Positions 9,044 to 17,461 of a stretch of 64,000 nt of DNA are shown here, piece by piece. Position 1 is the stretch's first letter; each line of letters opens with the position of its first letter. The DNA is from Sulfitobacter sp. M05. Lineage in GTDB: Bacteria; Pseudomonadota; Alphaproteobacteria; Rhodobacterales; Rhodobacteraceae. Under the pieces are notes generated by a model that did no database searches, was not told the origin of the DNA, and saw only the letters and a program-made list of their open reading frames with translations. The DNA lies in contig NZ_JABEDH010000002.1 in the NCBI RefSeq assembly GCF_029285175.1, positions 744,001 through 808,000 of the forward strand, in the 5' to 3' direction. The translations under genes were made by a program, and so were the position numbers.

Positions 9044-9585
9044 ACGCGGGGCGTTTGATCGCGGTGGTCGGCCCCTCAGGGGTTGGCAAGGACAGTGTGA
9101 TGGCGGGCATTCGCAATGCGATGCCGCATACCCATCTGGTGCGCCGTGTCATCACCCGTGCCCCCGGGCTGGGTGGGGAGGATTTCGATGCCGTTTCTGA
9201 TGCGGAGTTCGCAAGTATGGCCGCGAACGGTGACTTTGCTGTGTTTTGGCACGCGCATGGATTGTCCTACGGCATCCCCGCCTCGGTGAAGGGCCAGCTG
9301 GCCGCAGGCACGGATTGCCTTGTGAACTTCTCGCGTCAGGCATTGGCTGAGGCGGCAGCGCTTTTCCCCGGTTTCAGGGTTCTGAATATCACAGCAAAAC
9401 CTGAAACGCTGGCACAGCGCCTCGCTCAGCGGGGACGCGAAACCCCTACCGAGATTGCAAAGCGGCTTGCGCAGGCGGCAAAACCTCTGCCGGCGGGCCT
9501 CGACGTGATCCACTTGTCCAACGATGGTCCGCTGGACCGGACCATCACGCAGGCGGTAACTTTGCTTCAACCGGTTAGGGCATAG
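9040..9585 (+). CDS. phnN: Ribose 1,5-bisphosphate phosphokinase PhnN
   Basis: Guanylate-kinase-like enzyme of 181 residues that phosphorylates ribose 1,5-bisphosphate to 5-phosphoribosyl 1-diphosphate (PRPP), returning the ribose used in phosphonate breakdown to nucleotide synthesis. The P-loop GPSGVGKDS is at residues 9-17, followed by RRVITRAPGLGGEDFDAVS, the nucleotide-monophosphate-kinase-like segment. It is the last gene of the plus-strand lyase operon. Its 3' end overlaps the antisense DUF1045 gene by 19 bases (9567-9585). Confidence 0.92.
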   Translation: MNAGRLIAVVGPSGVGKDSVMAGIRNAMPHTHLVRRVITRAPGLGGEDFDAVSDAEFASMAANGDFAVFWHAHGLSYGIPASVKGQLAAGTDCLVNFSRQALAEAAALFPGFRVLNITAKPETLAQRLAQRGRETPTEIAKRLAQAAKPLPAGLDVIHLSNDGPLDRTITQAVTLLQPVRA

Positions 9586-10238
9586 CGATGTATCAGCTGG
9601 AACCGCCCGTCCGCCCGCGCCCCACACAGCGCAATCTGGTCGATCACGAAAGGCGCGGGCAAATCCGGCAACATGTAGCGGACATGGCCGGCCCAATCCT
9701 TCAGCCCATCTTTGGGCAGCCGGCCCGACAAGGTCAGGTGAAATTGCAGCTCGTCCATGACATAGGGATAACCCCATTCCATCAGCAGGGCTTCTTGTTG
9801 TGCGGAAAGGCCAGCCTTGCGCCTCCGCGCAAGCTCTGCGTCGCTGGCCGGGGCGCGGAACCTGTCGAGGTCACGCACGCACGCCTCTGCCAGATGGCGG
9901 ATTGCGCCGGTATCTCCTTGCGGCACCAGCGCCAGAAACCGGCCCAGTGTTTCCAACACCAGGCCATCACAGATGGCTGGCGCAATCGAGGCCGCCAGCA
10001 ACGATGTCGCCTTGTCCAAATCACCAAGCCCCAGCCCGTCAGCAAGCCGAAAGGGCGGTTTCAACGTCCCGTGAAACCCGTATTTGCGCGGTGTCATCGT
10101 GATGTCATGCAAATCGGGCAGATCGGGCTGAGATGCCTCAACACCTCGCGCAATATCCCAGCCCAGCCAGGCCGCACCAAAATCGGCCAAGGATCCCTCG
10201 GGCGGTACATAGTAAATCGCAAATCGAGAATATGACAT
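9567..10238 (-). CDS. phn-locus DUF1045 protein, 2H-phosphoesterase-like
   Basis: 223-residue protein of the phosphonate-operon family TIGR03223/DUF1045. Two H-x-T motifs about 110 residues apart (FHGTLKPPF and FHLTLSGRL) are the mark of the 2H phosphoesterase fold, which acts on cyclic phosphate esters. No phnP, which opens 5-phosphoribosyl 1,2-cyclic phosphate, is visible, so this protein may do that job (inference). I chose the start at 10238 (MSYSRFAIYYVPPEG) because the longer upstream frame reads through antisense phnM sequence with no family resemblance. It is transcribed against phnN and phnM: convergent overlap with phnN, and divergent with phnM within about 50 bases. Confidence 0.85.
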   Translation of the reverse strand: MSYSRFAIYYVPPEGSLADFGAAWLGWDIARGVEASQPDLPDLHDITMTPRKYGFHGTLKPPFRLADGLGLGDLDKATSLLAASIAPAICDGLVLETLGRFLALVPQGDTGAIRHLAEACVRDLDRFRAPASDAELARRRKAGLSAQQEALLMEWGYPYVMDELQFHLTLSGRLPKDGLKDWAGHVRYMLPDLPAPFVIDQIALCGARADGRFQLIHRYALTG

Positions 10239-10287
10239 GAACTCCCCTTTTCCTGCGTCCTCTTTGACAAAGCCCTGTGACAACCAG

Positions 10288-11430
10288 ATGTCAAACGACC
10301 TATGCCTTGCAAACGCCCAATTGGTGCTATTGGATCGTGTCGTGACCGGCGCGGTAACAATCGAGAATGGCCTGATTACAGAGATTGCAGAGGGTGACCA
10401 CGTACCCAAGGGTGCGGTGGATTGCGCCGGTGACCTTGTCCTGCCGGGTTTGGTGGAACTGCACACAGATAATGTTGAACGCCATATCGAGCCGCGCCCT
10501 GAGGTGGATTGGCCCCATCTGCCGGCCCTGCTTGCCCATGATGCAGAACTGGCATCGACCGGCATCACAACCGTGTTTGATGCGATGCGCGTCGGGTCGA
10601 TTCACAGCGGCAAAGGCCGTTACCTCGATTATGCCCGTAAACTGGCGGATGAGCTTCTGGCGGCCCGTGCCGAGGGTTTGTTCAAGATCAGTCACTTCCT
10701 GCACCTGCGGGCGGAAATTTGTTCCGAAACCCTGTTAGAAGAGCTGGCCGCCTTCAGACCGGAAGAGCGCGTTGGCATTGTCAGTCTCATGGACCACACG
10801 CCGGGACAGCGCCAGTTCCGCGATCTTAGTGCTTTGAAAACCTATGTTGCTAAGAAGCGCGGCATGAACGAAGCGGAGTTTGCTGAACATGTAGAAAGTC
10901 TGCTGGAGCTGCAAAGACGTTACGGTGCCAAGCACGAAACAGGTGCCGTGCGTGAGGCAAAACGTCTGGGCGCAGTGTTGGCAAGTCACGATGACACCAC
11001 GTCGGCACATGTTGTGACCTCTGCCCGGAATGGCGTTGGCTTTGCCGAATTTCCTACGACCGTTGAGGCGGCCGAGGCCTGCCACGCCCACGGCGTTGCG
11101 GTGATGATGGGGGCGCCAAACCTGATCAGGGGCGGTTCGCACTCGGGCAATGTTGCCGCTGAGGAATTGGCAAGGCTGGACCTGCTGGACATCGTATCGT
11201 CTGATTATGTGCCTTCTGCGCTGCTTTTGTCAGCCTTTCATCTTGCCCAGGTTTGGGATGATCTGCCCCGCGCTATTGCGACAGTGACCGCCAACCCGGC
11301 CAAGGCCGCGCGGTTGTCTGACCGTGGAGCGCTTAAGCAAGGATTGCGCGGCGACGTTTTACGGGTGCGCCGAAAAGGCGAAACATCTCTTTTGCGCGGG
11401 GTCTGGAGCCAAGGCAACAAGGTTGGTTAA
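10288..11430 (+). CDS. phnM: Alpha-D-ribose 1-methylphosphonate 5-triphosphate diphosphatase PhnM
   Basis: Amidohydrolase-fold enzyme that removes pyrophosphate from ribose 1-methylphosphonate 5-triphosphate to make the PhnJ substrate. The 380 residues compare well with E. coli PhnM (378). Metal-site landmarks are VELHTDNVERH, SLMDHTPGQRQF, ASHDDTTSAH, MGAPNLIRGGSHSGN and SSDYVPSALL. The ATG at 10288 aligns with the E. coli start; an in-frame ATG at 10237 would add 17 residues and overlap the DUF1045 start codon. No strong ribosome site is visible for either. It is detached from phnN by the antisense gene and needs its own promoter in the small divergent gap or read-through. Confidence 0.93.
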   Translation: MSNDLCLANAQLVLLDRVVTGAVTIENGLITEIAEGDHVPKGAVDCAGDLVLPGLVELHTDNVERHIEPRPEVDWPHLPALLAHDAELASTGITTVFDAMRVGSIHSGKGRYLDYARKLADELLAARAEGLFKISHFLHLRAEICSETLLEELAAFRPEERVGIVSLMDHTPGQRQFRDLSALKTYVAKKRGMNEAEFAEHVESLLELQRRYGAKHETGAVREAKRLGAVLASHDDTTSAHVVTSARNGVGFAEFPTTVEAAEACHAHGVAVMMGAPNLIRGGSHSGNVAAEELARLDLLDIVSSDYVPSALLLSAFHLAQVWDDLPRAIATVTANPAKAARLSDRGALKQGLRGDVLRVRRKGETSLLRGVWSQGNKVG

Positions 11431-11481
11431 TGGACGTTGCAACCGACGTCTCTATCAGGGGGCATTCGGGTAAACCGCCCG

Positions 11482-11700
11482 TCAGACGCCTGAAATGATC
11501 ATATCGCGGATTTTCACTGCTTTCTCAAAATGATCGAGCTGGTGGGTTTTGATCCACCACTCGGCAGCTTCCATAAGCAATTCCGGGTCATCATTCCGGT
11601 TTGCGAAAAATGCATAGAATGAAAGGCCGACGGTGTCGCCTTTCTTGGCGATCTTTGCGTTACATACGGCAACGGCCTTGTCTCTGAGAGAGGTTCGCAT
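11482..11700 (-). CDS. Small DUF6500-like protein
   Basis: Soluble 72-residue protein, MRTSLRDKAVAVCNAKI..., which I recognise as resembling the uncharacterised DUF6500 family. No signal peptide or membrane segment; the centre GLSFYAFFANRNDDPELLMEAAEWWIK looks helical. I chose ATG 11700, preceded on the minus strand by AGGAA about ten bases away; the alternative start 18 codons upstream would run through the terminator hairpin of the gene behind it. Function unknown. The strong terminator immediately upstream suggests it is transcribed separately. Confidence 0.7.
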   Translation of the reverse strand: MRTSLRDKAVAVCNAKIAKKGDTVGLSFYAFFANRNDDPELLMEAAEWWIKTHQLDHFEKAVKIRDMIISGV

Positions 11701-11715
11701 TGATGCAGTTCCTAT

Positions 11716-11743
11716 AAAACAGGCCCCCGCAATGCAGGGGCCC
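11716..11743 (-). terminator. Terminator of the peptide-type binding protein gene
   Basis: Arms GGCCCC (11722-11727) and GGGGCC (11737-11742) enclose nine bases. On the minus strand the hairpin is followed by TGTTTT. It lies 22 bases past the stop of the binding-protein gene. Confidence 0.7.
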
Positions 11744-11764
11744 ATGGACGTCAAAGTGGCTGTG

Positions 11765-13243
11765 TTACTCAGACCAGCTTACGCCTGTCAGGTCGTTCGC
11801 CTGTGTCGGTGCATTCTCCCAAAGGCCTTGCACGCCGGCCTGTGCCACGGTCGGCAGCGCCAGTTGGAACAGGTAGCCGTTCACGTAATCATCCGCGATG
11901 ATTTGCTGCGCTTCTGCCATCATCTTGGTGCGCATATCGGGATCAGCTGTGGTATTGAATTTGGCGATCAGATCCTGAAACCCCTTGTTATCGTACTGGA
12001 AATAATACTCGGGGTTGGCATAGATCCCGATGTCCATCGGCTCGGTGTGGCTGACGATGGTCAGGCCGAAATCCTTGCCTTTGAATACCGTTTCAAGCCA
12101 CTGCGCCCATTCAACATTGGTGATCTTAGCAGTGATGCCCACCTCTGCCAGTTGTGCAGCGATAATCTCACCGCCGCGCCGCGCATAAGACGGGGGTGGC
12201 AGGTGCAATGTGGTTTCAAACCCATCTGCAAAGCCGGCTTCGGCCAGCAGGGCCTTGGCCTTGGCGGGGTCATAGTTGGACTGCGCGGTCAGATCGACAT
12301 AGGCCGGATTATGTGGTGCAAAATGCGTACCGATGGGCGTTCCTAAACCGAACATGGCCCCGTCAATGATGGCCTGACGGTCAATCGCATGGGCCAGCGC
12401 CTCGCGTACCTTTACGTTGTCAAAGGGCGGCATCTTGTTGTTGGTCGATAGGATCGTCTCGCCTTCGGTTGATCCGACAAGAACCTGAAAGCGTGGATCG
12501 GCTTCGAACTGTGGCAGGTTTTCAGGGGCGGGAAAGCCCGAAAACACATCGACATCTTCGGCCATCACTGATGCAAAAGCGGCAGTCGGGTCAGAGATGA
12601 ATTTGAACGTCGCCGAAGCCAGCGCAGGGGCATCACCCCAATAGGCATCGTTGCGGGTCAATTCAACCTTGTCGCCCTGCGTCCAGCTTTCGAATTTGAA
12701 AGCCCCGGTGCCGATAGGGGTCTGTTTGATATTGTCGATGCTTTCAGGCGCGACAATAACGGCGTCGCCCCATGCAAGGTTAAAAATCATGTTGCCGTTG
12801 GGTTCGGACAATTTGACCTCGACGGTCATTGGATCAACAACGTTCACCTCTGATATCGCGGCATAAAGGGTCTTTTGCGCATTGGCACTGCCTTCTGCGC
12901 CAATCCGGTCGAGGGAGAACTTCACATCTTCAGCGTCCAAAGAGGTGCCGTCATGAAACGTCACGCCGGAGCGCAGTTTAAACGTATAGGTCAGCCCGTC
13001 GTCTGAGATATCCCAAGACTTCGCCAGCCCCGGTACGACCGAACCATCGCCCATAAAGCGGGTCAGCCCTTCGAATACGTTCGAGTAAAGCACCGAATCA
13101 ATTGCACCAGCCGCAGCCGATGTCGGGTCCATATGTGGCGGTTCAAGCTGGATCGCGATGGTGATGTCGTCTTTGGCAATGGCGGCACCGGCCATCAGGG
13201 CTGCGGTGCTGACGCCAAGCAGAAGGCGGGGCAGGTGGAACAT
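11765..13243 (-). CDS. Orphan peptide/nickel-type ABC substrate-binding protein (SBP family 5)
   Basis: Periplasmic solute-binding protein of 492 residues, in the 500-540 range of the DppA/OppA family. A signal peptide is evident (MFHLPRLLLGVSTAALMAGAAIA, cleavage probably after AIA). The mature N-terminus DITIAIQLEPPHMDPTSA and the block LRSGVTFHDGTSLDAEDVKFSLDRI are the family 5 signature. The usual permease and ATPase genes are absent on both sides: downstream is a terminator and DUF6500, upstream a divergent Hsp70-like gene. It must work with a transporter encoded elsewhere or act as a sensor. The substrate is not predictable; peptides are typical. Confidence 0.9.
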   Translation of the reverse strand: MFHLPRLLLGVSTAALMAGAAIAKDDITIAIQLEPPHMDPTSAAAGAIDSVLYSNVFEGLTRFMGDGSVVPGLAKSWDISDDGLTYTFKLRSGVTFHDGTSLDAEDVKFSLDRIGAEGSANAQKTLYAAISEVNVVDPMTVEVKLSEPNGNMIFNLAWGDAVIVAPESIDNIKQTPIGTGAFKFESWTQGDKVELTRNDAYWGDAPALASATFKFISDPTAAFASVMAEDVDVFSGFPAPENLPQFEADPRFQVLVGSTEGETILSTNNKMPPFDNVKVREALAHAIDRQAIIDGAMFGLGTPIGTHFAPHNPAYVDLTAQSNYDPAKAKALLAEAGFADGFETTLHLPPPSYARRGGEIIAAQLAEVGITAKITNVEWAQWLETVFKGKDFGLTIVSHTEPMDIGIYANPEYYFQYDNKGFQDLIAKFNTTADPDMRTKMMAEAQQIIADDYVNGYLFQLALPTVAQAGVQGLWENAPTQANDLTGVSWSE

Positions 13244-13503
13244 GGGTCGTCTCCCTAGTTGGTTATTGCCGGGAGGCTAGCCAATGCAATCGGCGCTGGC
13301 TAGGCTCAGCTCCCATTAATCCCGTCTGATAGCGTGTGACATTGCGAATTAAGGGTGTGTCTTTGCAAAATGCCCGCAATTTTACTGCCCAAGGGAATGT
13401 TTTTCAGCGCAAGGCAGGACATTACACTTATGAAACCGTCGGCAGGGTTTGCCTTTATCCTCGGTTGCGATTAAAGACGCGGCCTTGCGAAAAGGGGCGA
13501 TTG
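13244..13503. other. Divergent intergenic region between binding protein and Hsp70-like gene
   Basis: 260 bases with both promoters. In-frame codons upstream of the Hsp70 start exist but do not resemble that family. No clear operator or RNA structure was seen. Confidence 0.4.
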
Positions 13504-14754
13504 ATGTCGGCAACATTGGGTATTGATTTCGGAACATCAAATTCGGCGGCGGGTATTTGCAGAGATGGAAAACCGCAGTTGATCGCGCTGGAAGGCGGCG
13601 AAGCAACGATGCCAACCGCTGTATTCTTCGATTTTGAAGAGAAACAGATGCTGGTCGGGGCTGCCGCGTCTGATGCCTTGCTTGGCGGGGACGACGGCCG
13701 ATATATGCGCGGCCTCAAAAGCCTTCTGGGGACAAGGTTGATCCGCGAAAGCCGGCTGTTGCTGGGCGAACGGTTGGATTTTATCGACATCGTTGCGCGG
13801 TTCCTGACAGAGGTAAAAACACGCGCAGAGGCGGCTACCGGCCAGACCTTCACGCGCGCCGTATCGGGCCGCCCTGTACGGTTTCATTCCGAGGATGATG
13901 CCCGCAACATCCAAGCTTTGGAAGACCTGAAGGAATGCTATGCACGGGCAGGTTTCGAAGATGTCAGGTTTCTGAACGAACCCGAAGCGGCGGCGCGGGC
14001 CAGTCGCGATGTGTTGAACGCAGGTGATCTGGGGCTGGTTGTAGACATCGGCGGCGGTACGTCGGACTTTACCCTGTTCCGGCAGAGCGGCAGCACCGAT
14101 ATCGACATACTTGCCAGTTATGGTGTGCGCATTGGCGGAACAGATTTTGACCGCCGCCTTAGTATCAAACGGGTGATGCCGCAGTTGGGCATGGGCAGTT
14201 CGATCCGTCATGCCTTTGGCAACGACACCCATATTGCGCCCAACGCCATCTTTAACGATCTGGCGACTTGGGCAAAGATTCCGTTTCTGTATGGTCCTGA
14301 TACCCTGCGCGCGGCCAAAGATTTACATAAATACGCGGTCCATGAGGGCCGGCTGGCGCGTCTGGTCAAGGTTCTGGAAGAAGAGCTGGGTCATGATCTG
14401 GCCTTTGCAGTCGAGGCAGGCAAGATCATGGCGAATACGCCCGGGGCCGAAAATCCGGTGATCAAGGTGGGGATGCTCAAGCGCAAGGCGGTGTTGCCGT
14501 TGCCTACCGATATGATGACCACGATACTGGCAGGCCTGTCGGAACAGATCGGGGCCGCGGCCGAGGCGACACTGGCCGCTGCAGATGTGGATGCGCAAGA
14601 GGTGAACAAGCTGATCTTTGTGGGGGGATCAAGCCTGATGCAGGTGGTGCAGGATGCGCTGACCACACGGTTGCCGCGCGCCGAAGTACACAGAGGCGCG
14701 GCATTGACCGGGATTGTCGACGGGTTGGCCTTGGCCTCAGGTGACGGGCAGTAA
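13504..14754 (+). CDS. Hsp70 family (YegD-like) protein
   Basis: Actin/Hsp70-fold ATPase of 416 residues, shorter than DnaK (about 640) and without a full substrate-binding domain, like E. coli YegD. Phosphate 1 motif LGIDFGTSNSA begins at residue 5; phosphate 2 DIGGGTSDF and the adenosine motif VGGSSLMQVVQ are present. I chose ATG 13504 (preceded by AAAAGGGGCG), so that the ATPase motif begins at the N-terminus; a longer frame from 13336 adds 56 unrelated residues. Probably a specialised chaperone; client unknown. Its end overlaps the M20 gene on the other strand by 18 bases. Confidence 0.85.
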   Translation: MSATLGIDFGTSNSAAGICRDGKPQLIALEGGEATMPTAVFFDFEEKQMLVGAAASDALLGGDDGRYMRGLKSLLGTRLIRESRLLLGERLDFIDIVARFLTEVKTRAEAATGQTFTRAVSGRPVRFHSEDDARNIQALEDLKECYARAGFEDVRFLNEPEAAARASRDVLNAGDLGLVVDIGGGTSDFTLFRQSGSTDIDILASYGVRIGGTDFDRRLSIKRVMPQLGMGSSIRHAFGNDTHIAPNAIFNDLATWAKIPFLYGPDTLRAAKDLHKYAVHEGRLARLVKVLEEELGHDLAFAVEAGKIMANTPGAENPVIKVGMLKRKAVLPLPTDMMTTILAGLSEQIGAAAEATLAAADVDAQEVNKLIFVGGSSLMQVVQDALTTRLPRAEVHRGAALTGIVDGLALASGDGQ

Positions 14755-16017
14755 CAGCGTTTCTAACGCGGCTCCCATCACCTTGGCACTGTCGATCATA
14801 TCGTCGATGCCGATGTACTCGTCCGGCTTATGGGCCAGATCCAGAATACCAGGCCCGTAAGCGATGCAATTCTTGAGCTTGCCAATCCGGTCGATGTGTT
14901 TCTGATCGTAACTACCTGGAGAGGCGACATATTCAGGCGGGCGGCCCATCACGTCCTCAATCGCCTTGGCCACAGTGCGCACAACGGGCGATTCCTTGTC
15001 GGTCATTGATGGCAATACAGAGTTACGCTCTGTCAGTTCATATTCAAAATTCGGGCGGCTCTCGCGCAAGCCGTCAAGCAGGCCGGTGACCTCGTCACGC
15101 ACCTGATCCAGCGGTTCCTCGACCAGAAAGCGCCGGTCAATCACGATGCGGCATGAATCTGGAACACAATGCGCCTGCAACCCGTCAAAATCCTCGGCAG
15201 GCTCGTTCTCACCGCCATGAATGGAGTTGATGTTCATCGTCGAATTACGTGCCCCTTCGGGGACCACGGGCATTTCGGTGTATCGGGCGGCCATAGCAGG
15301 AAACAGCTTGTCCTCAAATTCCTGCAACACCGCGCCCATATGGCGCACCGCGCAATCGCCGAGGAAAGGCATCGCGCCATGGGCAATCTCGCCTTTGGTT
15401 TCGATCTCGGCCCACCAACCGCCGCGATGGCCCAGACAAATCCGGTCTTTGTTCAGGGGCTCAGGAATGATCACGTGTTGCACCTTGTCGGGGCTGAAAT
15501 GGCCCTGTTCCGCCAGATAGGCCACACCGCCATAGCCACCGGTTTCTTCATCCGCAGTGCCGGAAATTTCGATGGCACCGGCGAAATCGGGGTGCTGTTC
15601 GATGAAGGTCTCAGCGGCGATGATCGACGCGGCAAGCCCGCCTTTCATGTCGCAGGTGCCGCGTCCGTAAATCTTGCCATCTGATATTTCGGCACCAAAC
15701 GGATCAAACGTCCAACCGGCCCCCACCTCGACCACATCCGTGTGACTGTTGAAATGCACACATTCGCCGGCATATCTGCCTTCGCGCCGCGCGATGATGT
15801 TCCAACGCGGGTATTTCTCGCTGTCGCCCGGTGTGCCGTGGGCGCGGATCATCTGGGTTTCGAACCCATGCGCAGACAGACGTTTGTCCAGATATTCGCA
15901 GATCAGCCGATAATCGCGCCCCGGCGGGTTCAGCGTCGGGATGCGGATCAGGTCTTGTGTCAGGGCGATCAGATCGTCGCGTTTGCCGGCAATGGCATCA
16001 GAGAGAGATGTGTTCAT
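14737..16017 (-). CDS. M20 family metallo-deacylase (ArgE/DapE-type)
   Basis: Zinc-dependent amidohydrolase of 426 residues. Metal-site motifs of the M20 family are clear: HFNSHTDVVEVG, GRGTCDMKGGLAAS, GTADEETGGYGG and EPLNKDRICLGHRGGWW, with the lid domain around GEIAHGAMPFLGDCAV. Members remove acyl groups from amino acids such as N-acetylornithine; the exact substrate here is not clear. It is not the dapE of this genome, which lies at 52.7 kb. It lies 39 bases downstream of the class V aminotransferase and is probably co-transcribed with it, suggesting a shared amino-acid catabolic or salvage step (inference). Confidence 0.85.
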   Translation of the reverse strand: MNTSLSDAIAGKRDDLIALTQDLIRIPTLNPPGRDYRLICEYLDKRLSAHGFETQMIRAHGTPGDSEKYPRWNIIARREGRYAGECVHFNSHTDVVEVGAGWTFDPFGAEISDGKIYGRGTCDMKGGLAASIIAAETFIEQHPDFAGAIEISGTADEETGGYGGVAYLAEQGHFSPDKVQHVIIPEPLNKDRICLGHRGGWWAEIETKGEIAHGAMPFLGDCAVRHMGAVLQEFEDKLFPAMAARYTEMPVVPEGARNSTMNINSIHGGENEPAEDFDGLQAHCVPDSCRIVIDRRFLVEEPLDQVRDEVTGLLDGLRESRPNFEYELTERNSVLPSMTDKESPVVRTVAKAIEDVMGRPPEYVASPGSYDQKHIDRIGKLKNCIAYGPGILDLAHKPDEYIGIDDMIDSAKVMGAALETLLLPVT

Positions 16018-16056
16018 GCCTGCATCGTTGTTCGGTTCGCCGGCATTGGCAAGGGG

Positions 16057-17310
16057 TCACCCTGCGATATCTTTCATCGCGGCAAGCAGGCTGCGTACTT
16101 CTTCATGGGTATTGTAATGGCACAGCGATACGCGGACAGCCGCCTCCAGCCCCAGCGGATCAAGGATGTTTCCCGAATAGTGGTCCGCCCGCCGGACATG
16201 GGTGCGGATGCCCTGTGCATTCAGGCGTTCGACAATTGCCGCCGCCGGAACGTGATCCAATGCAAAACTGACCAATCCCTCACGGTCGGGGTTATCCAGT
16301 CCGCCGACAATTGTGACACCGGGCAAATCGGCAAGCCCAGGCAGGTTGTCGGCACCTTTCAGCATGGCATCGGTCAGGGATTTTTCGTGCGCGTGGATCG
16401 CAACGCCGGCTGCTTCGATCCGTGCGCGCGGGTCTGTGGCGTCGGATGTTTCGCCACCCAGCCAGTCAAAATAGCTCACCACATCCGTGAAGGTCGCATA
16501 AGCGCCGGTGTCGCGGGTGCCCATTTCCCAATTGCCGGCGGGGCCGTTTTTCAGGGTCTCGATCGGCAGTGCGGTCAGCCGGTCGGAGGCCCATGCCACA
16601 CCGTAACCATGGCGCGAGAATACCTTGTAGGGGGACACGACATAGCCGTCGATGTCATAGCTGGCGATGTCGATGCGCCCGTGGCTGGCATGTTGAATCC
16701 CATCCACGATGATGAAGGCCTCTGGCGCAACCTTGCGGATGGCGGATACGATTGCGGGCACATCATTGGCGATGCCGGTCACTGGTGATGTGTGCAAAAT
16801 CGTGGCGACCTGAACCTCGGGTGTCATCGCCGCCGCATAGGCCTGCGCGGTGACCCGACCGGTGGCATTGTCATGCGCGACATTGATGTACTCCTTGCCT
16901 GCCACGCCTGCCCAGTGCAATGCCGCGCTACGCGAGGCAGGATGTTCCACCGATGAACCGATCACCTTGCCGCCCGCCGGTGTGCCCATGATAGCAGTGC
17001 GGATCAAACGAAAGGTCAACTCGGTGCCGGATTCGCCAACAAAGAACTGGCCGTCAGGCGCATTAAAGAACAGGGCCATATCCGCCTTGGCGCGTTTGAT
17101 CACGGCAACCAGCCCATGCGAGGCCGGGTTGTCGCGCCCCTGATTGTCGGGAATGGCCGCAAATTTGGCCGACGTTTCGACCACGGAATTCAACGTCAGC
17201 GCGCCGCCCGCATTTTCGAAAAAGATACGCGGACCGCTAAAGGGGCAGCTGTCCACATGGGCAAAGCGGTCTTTGATGGCGCGGGTCAGGGCAGGGGTGG
17301 CGATGGTCAT
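16057..17310 (-). CDS. Class V aminotransferase, cysteine-desulfurase-like PLP enzyme
   Basis: PLP-dependent enzyme of 417 residues of the class V fold. The N-terminus FSGPRIFFENAGGALT, the cofactor aspartate segment IIVDGIQHASHG and the PLP lysine in GYVVSPYKVFSRHGYG are visible. It lacks a SufS/IscS-type active-site cysteine loop near the C-terminus, where it reads AAVRVSLCHYNTHEEV, so true cysteine desulfurase activity is doubtful; this subgroup is generally annotated only by fold. It is followed by the M20 deacylase 39 bases later, a likely two-gene operon. The upstream gap to the divergent YihY gene is about 150 bases. Confidence 0.83.
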   Translation of the reverse strand: MTIATPALTRAIKDRFAHVDSCPFSGPRIFFENAGGALTLNSVVETSAKFAAIPDNQGRDNPASHGLVAVIKRAKADMALFFNAPDGQFFVGESGTELTFRLIRTAIMGTPAGGKVIGSSVEHPASRSAALHWAGVAGKEYINVAHDNATGRVTAQAYAAAMTPEVQVATILHTSPVTGIANDVPAIVSAIRKVAPEAFIIVDGIQHASHGRIDIASYDIDGYVVSPYKVFSRHGYGVAWASDRLTALPIETLKNGPAGNWEMGTRDTGAYATFTDVVSYFDWLGGETSDATDPRARIEAAGVAIHAHEKSLTDAMLKGADNLPGLADLPGVTIVGGLDNPDREGLVSFALDHVPAAAIVERLNAQGIRTHVRRADHYSGNILDPLGLEAAVRVSLCHYNTHEEVRSLLAAMKDIAG

Positions 17311-17461
17311 GGATATTCCTCAGAAGTTTGCCGCAATCATCACGCAACCCGTCACCGCCGCAAGGGGAGAAAGTGGTTAACTGACAATCTAACGGCAGGT
17401 TTTCCTTGCCAGCGGGGGCCCCGCATTCCATCTGTAAGTTGCAGCGGCATTAAGGGTGAAT

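Noticed and set aside
14737-16017. Naming the M20 gene argE or dapE
   Set aside because: Another gene at 52661 is the clear dapE and no arginine genes are nearby; family motifs do not settle the substrate.
15742-16788. 348-codon plus-strand frame across the M20 and aminotransferase genes
   Set aside because: Both minus-strand genes have complete family motifs; the plus frame has none.
16057-17310. Calling the class V enzyme a SufS/IscS cysteine desulfurase
   Set aside because: No active-site cysteine loop is evident and no suf/isc genes are nearby.
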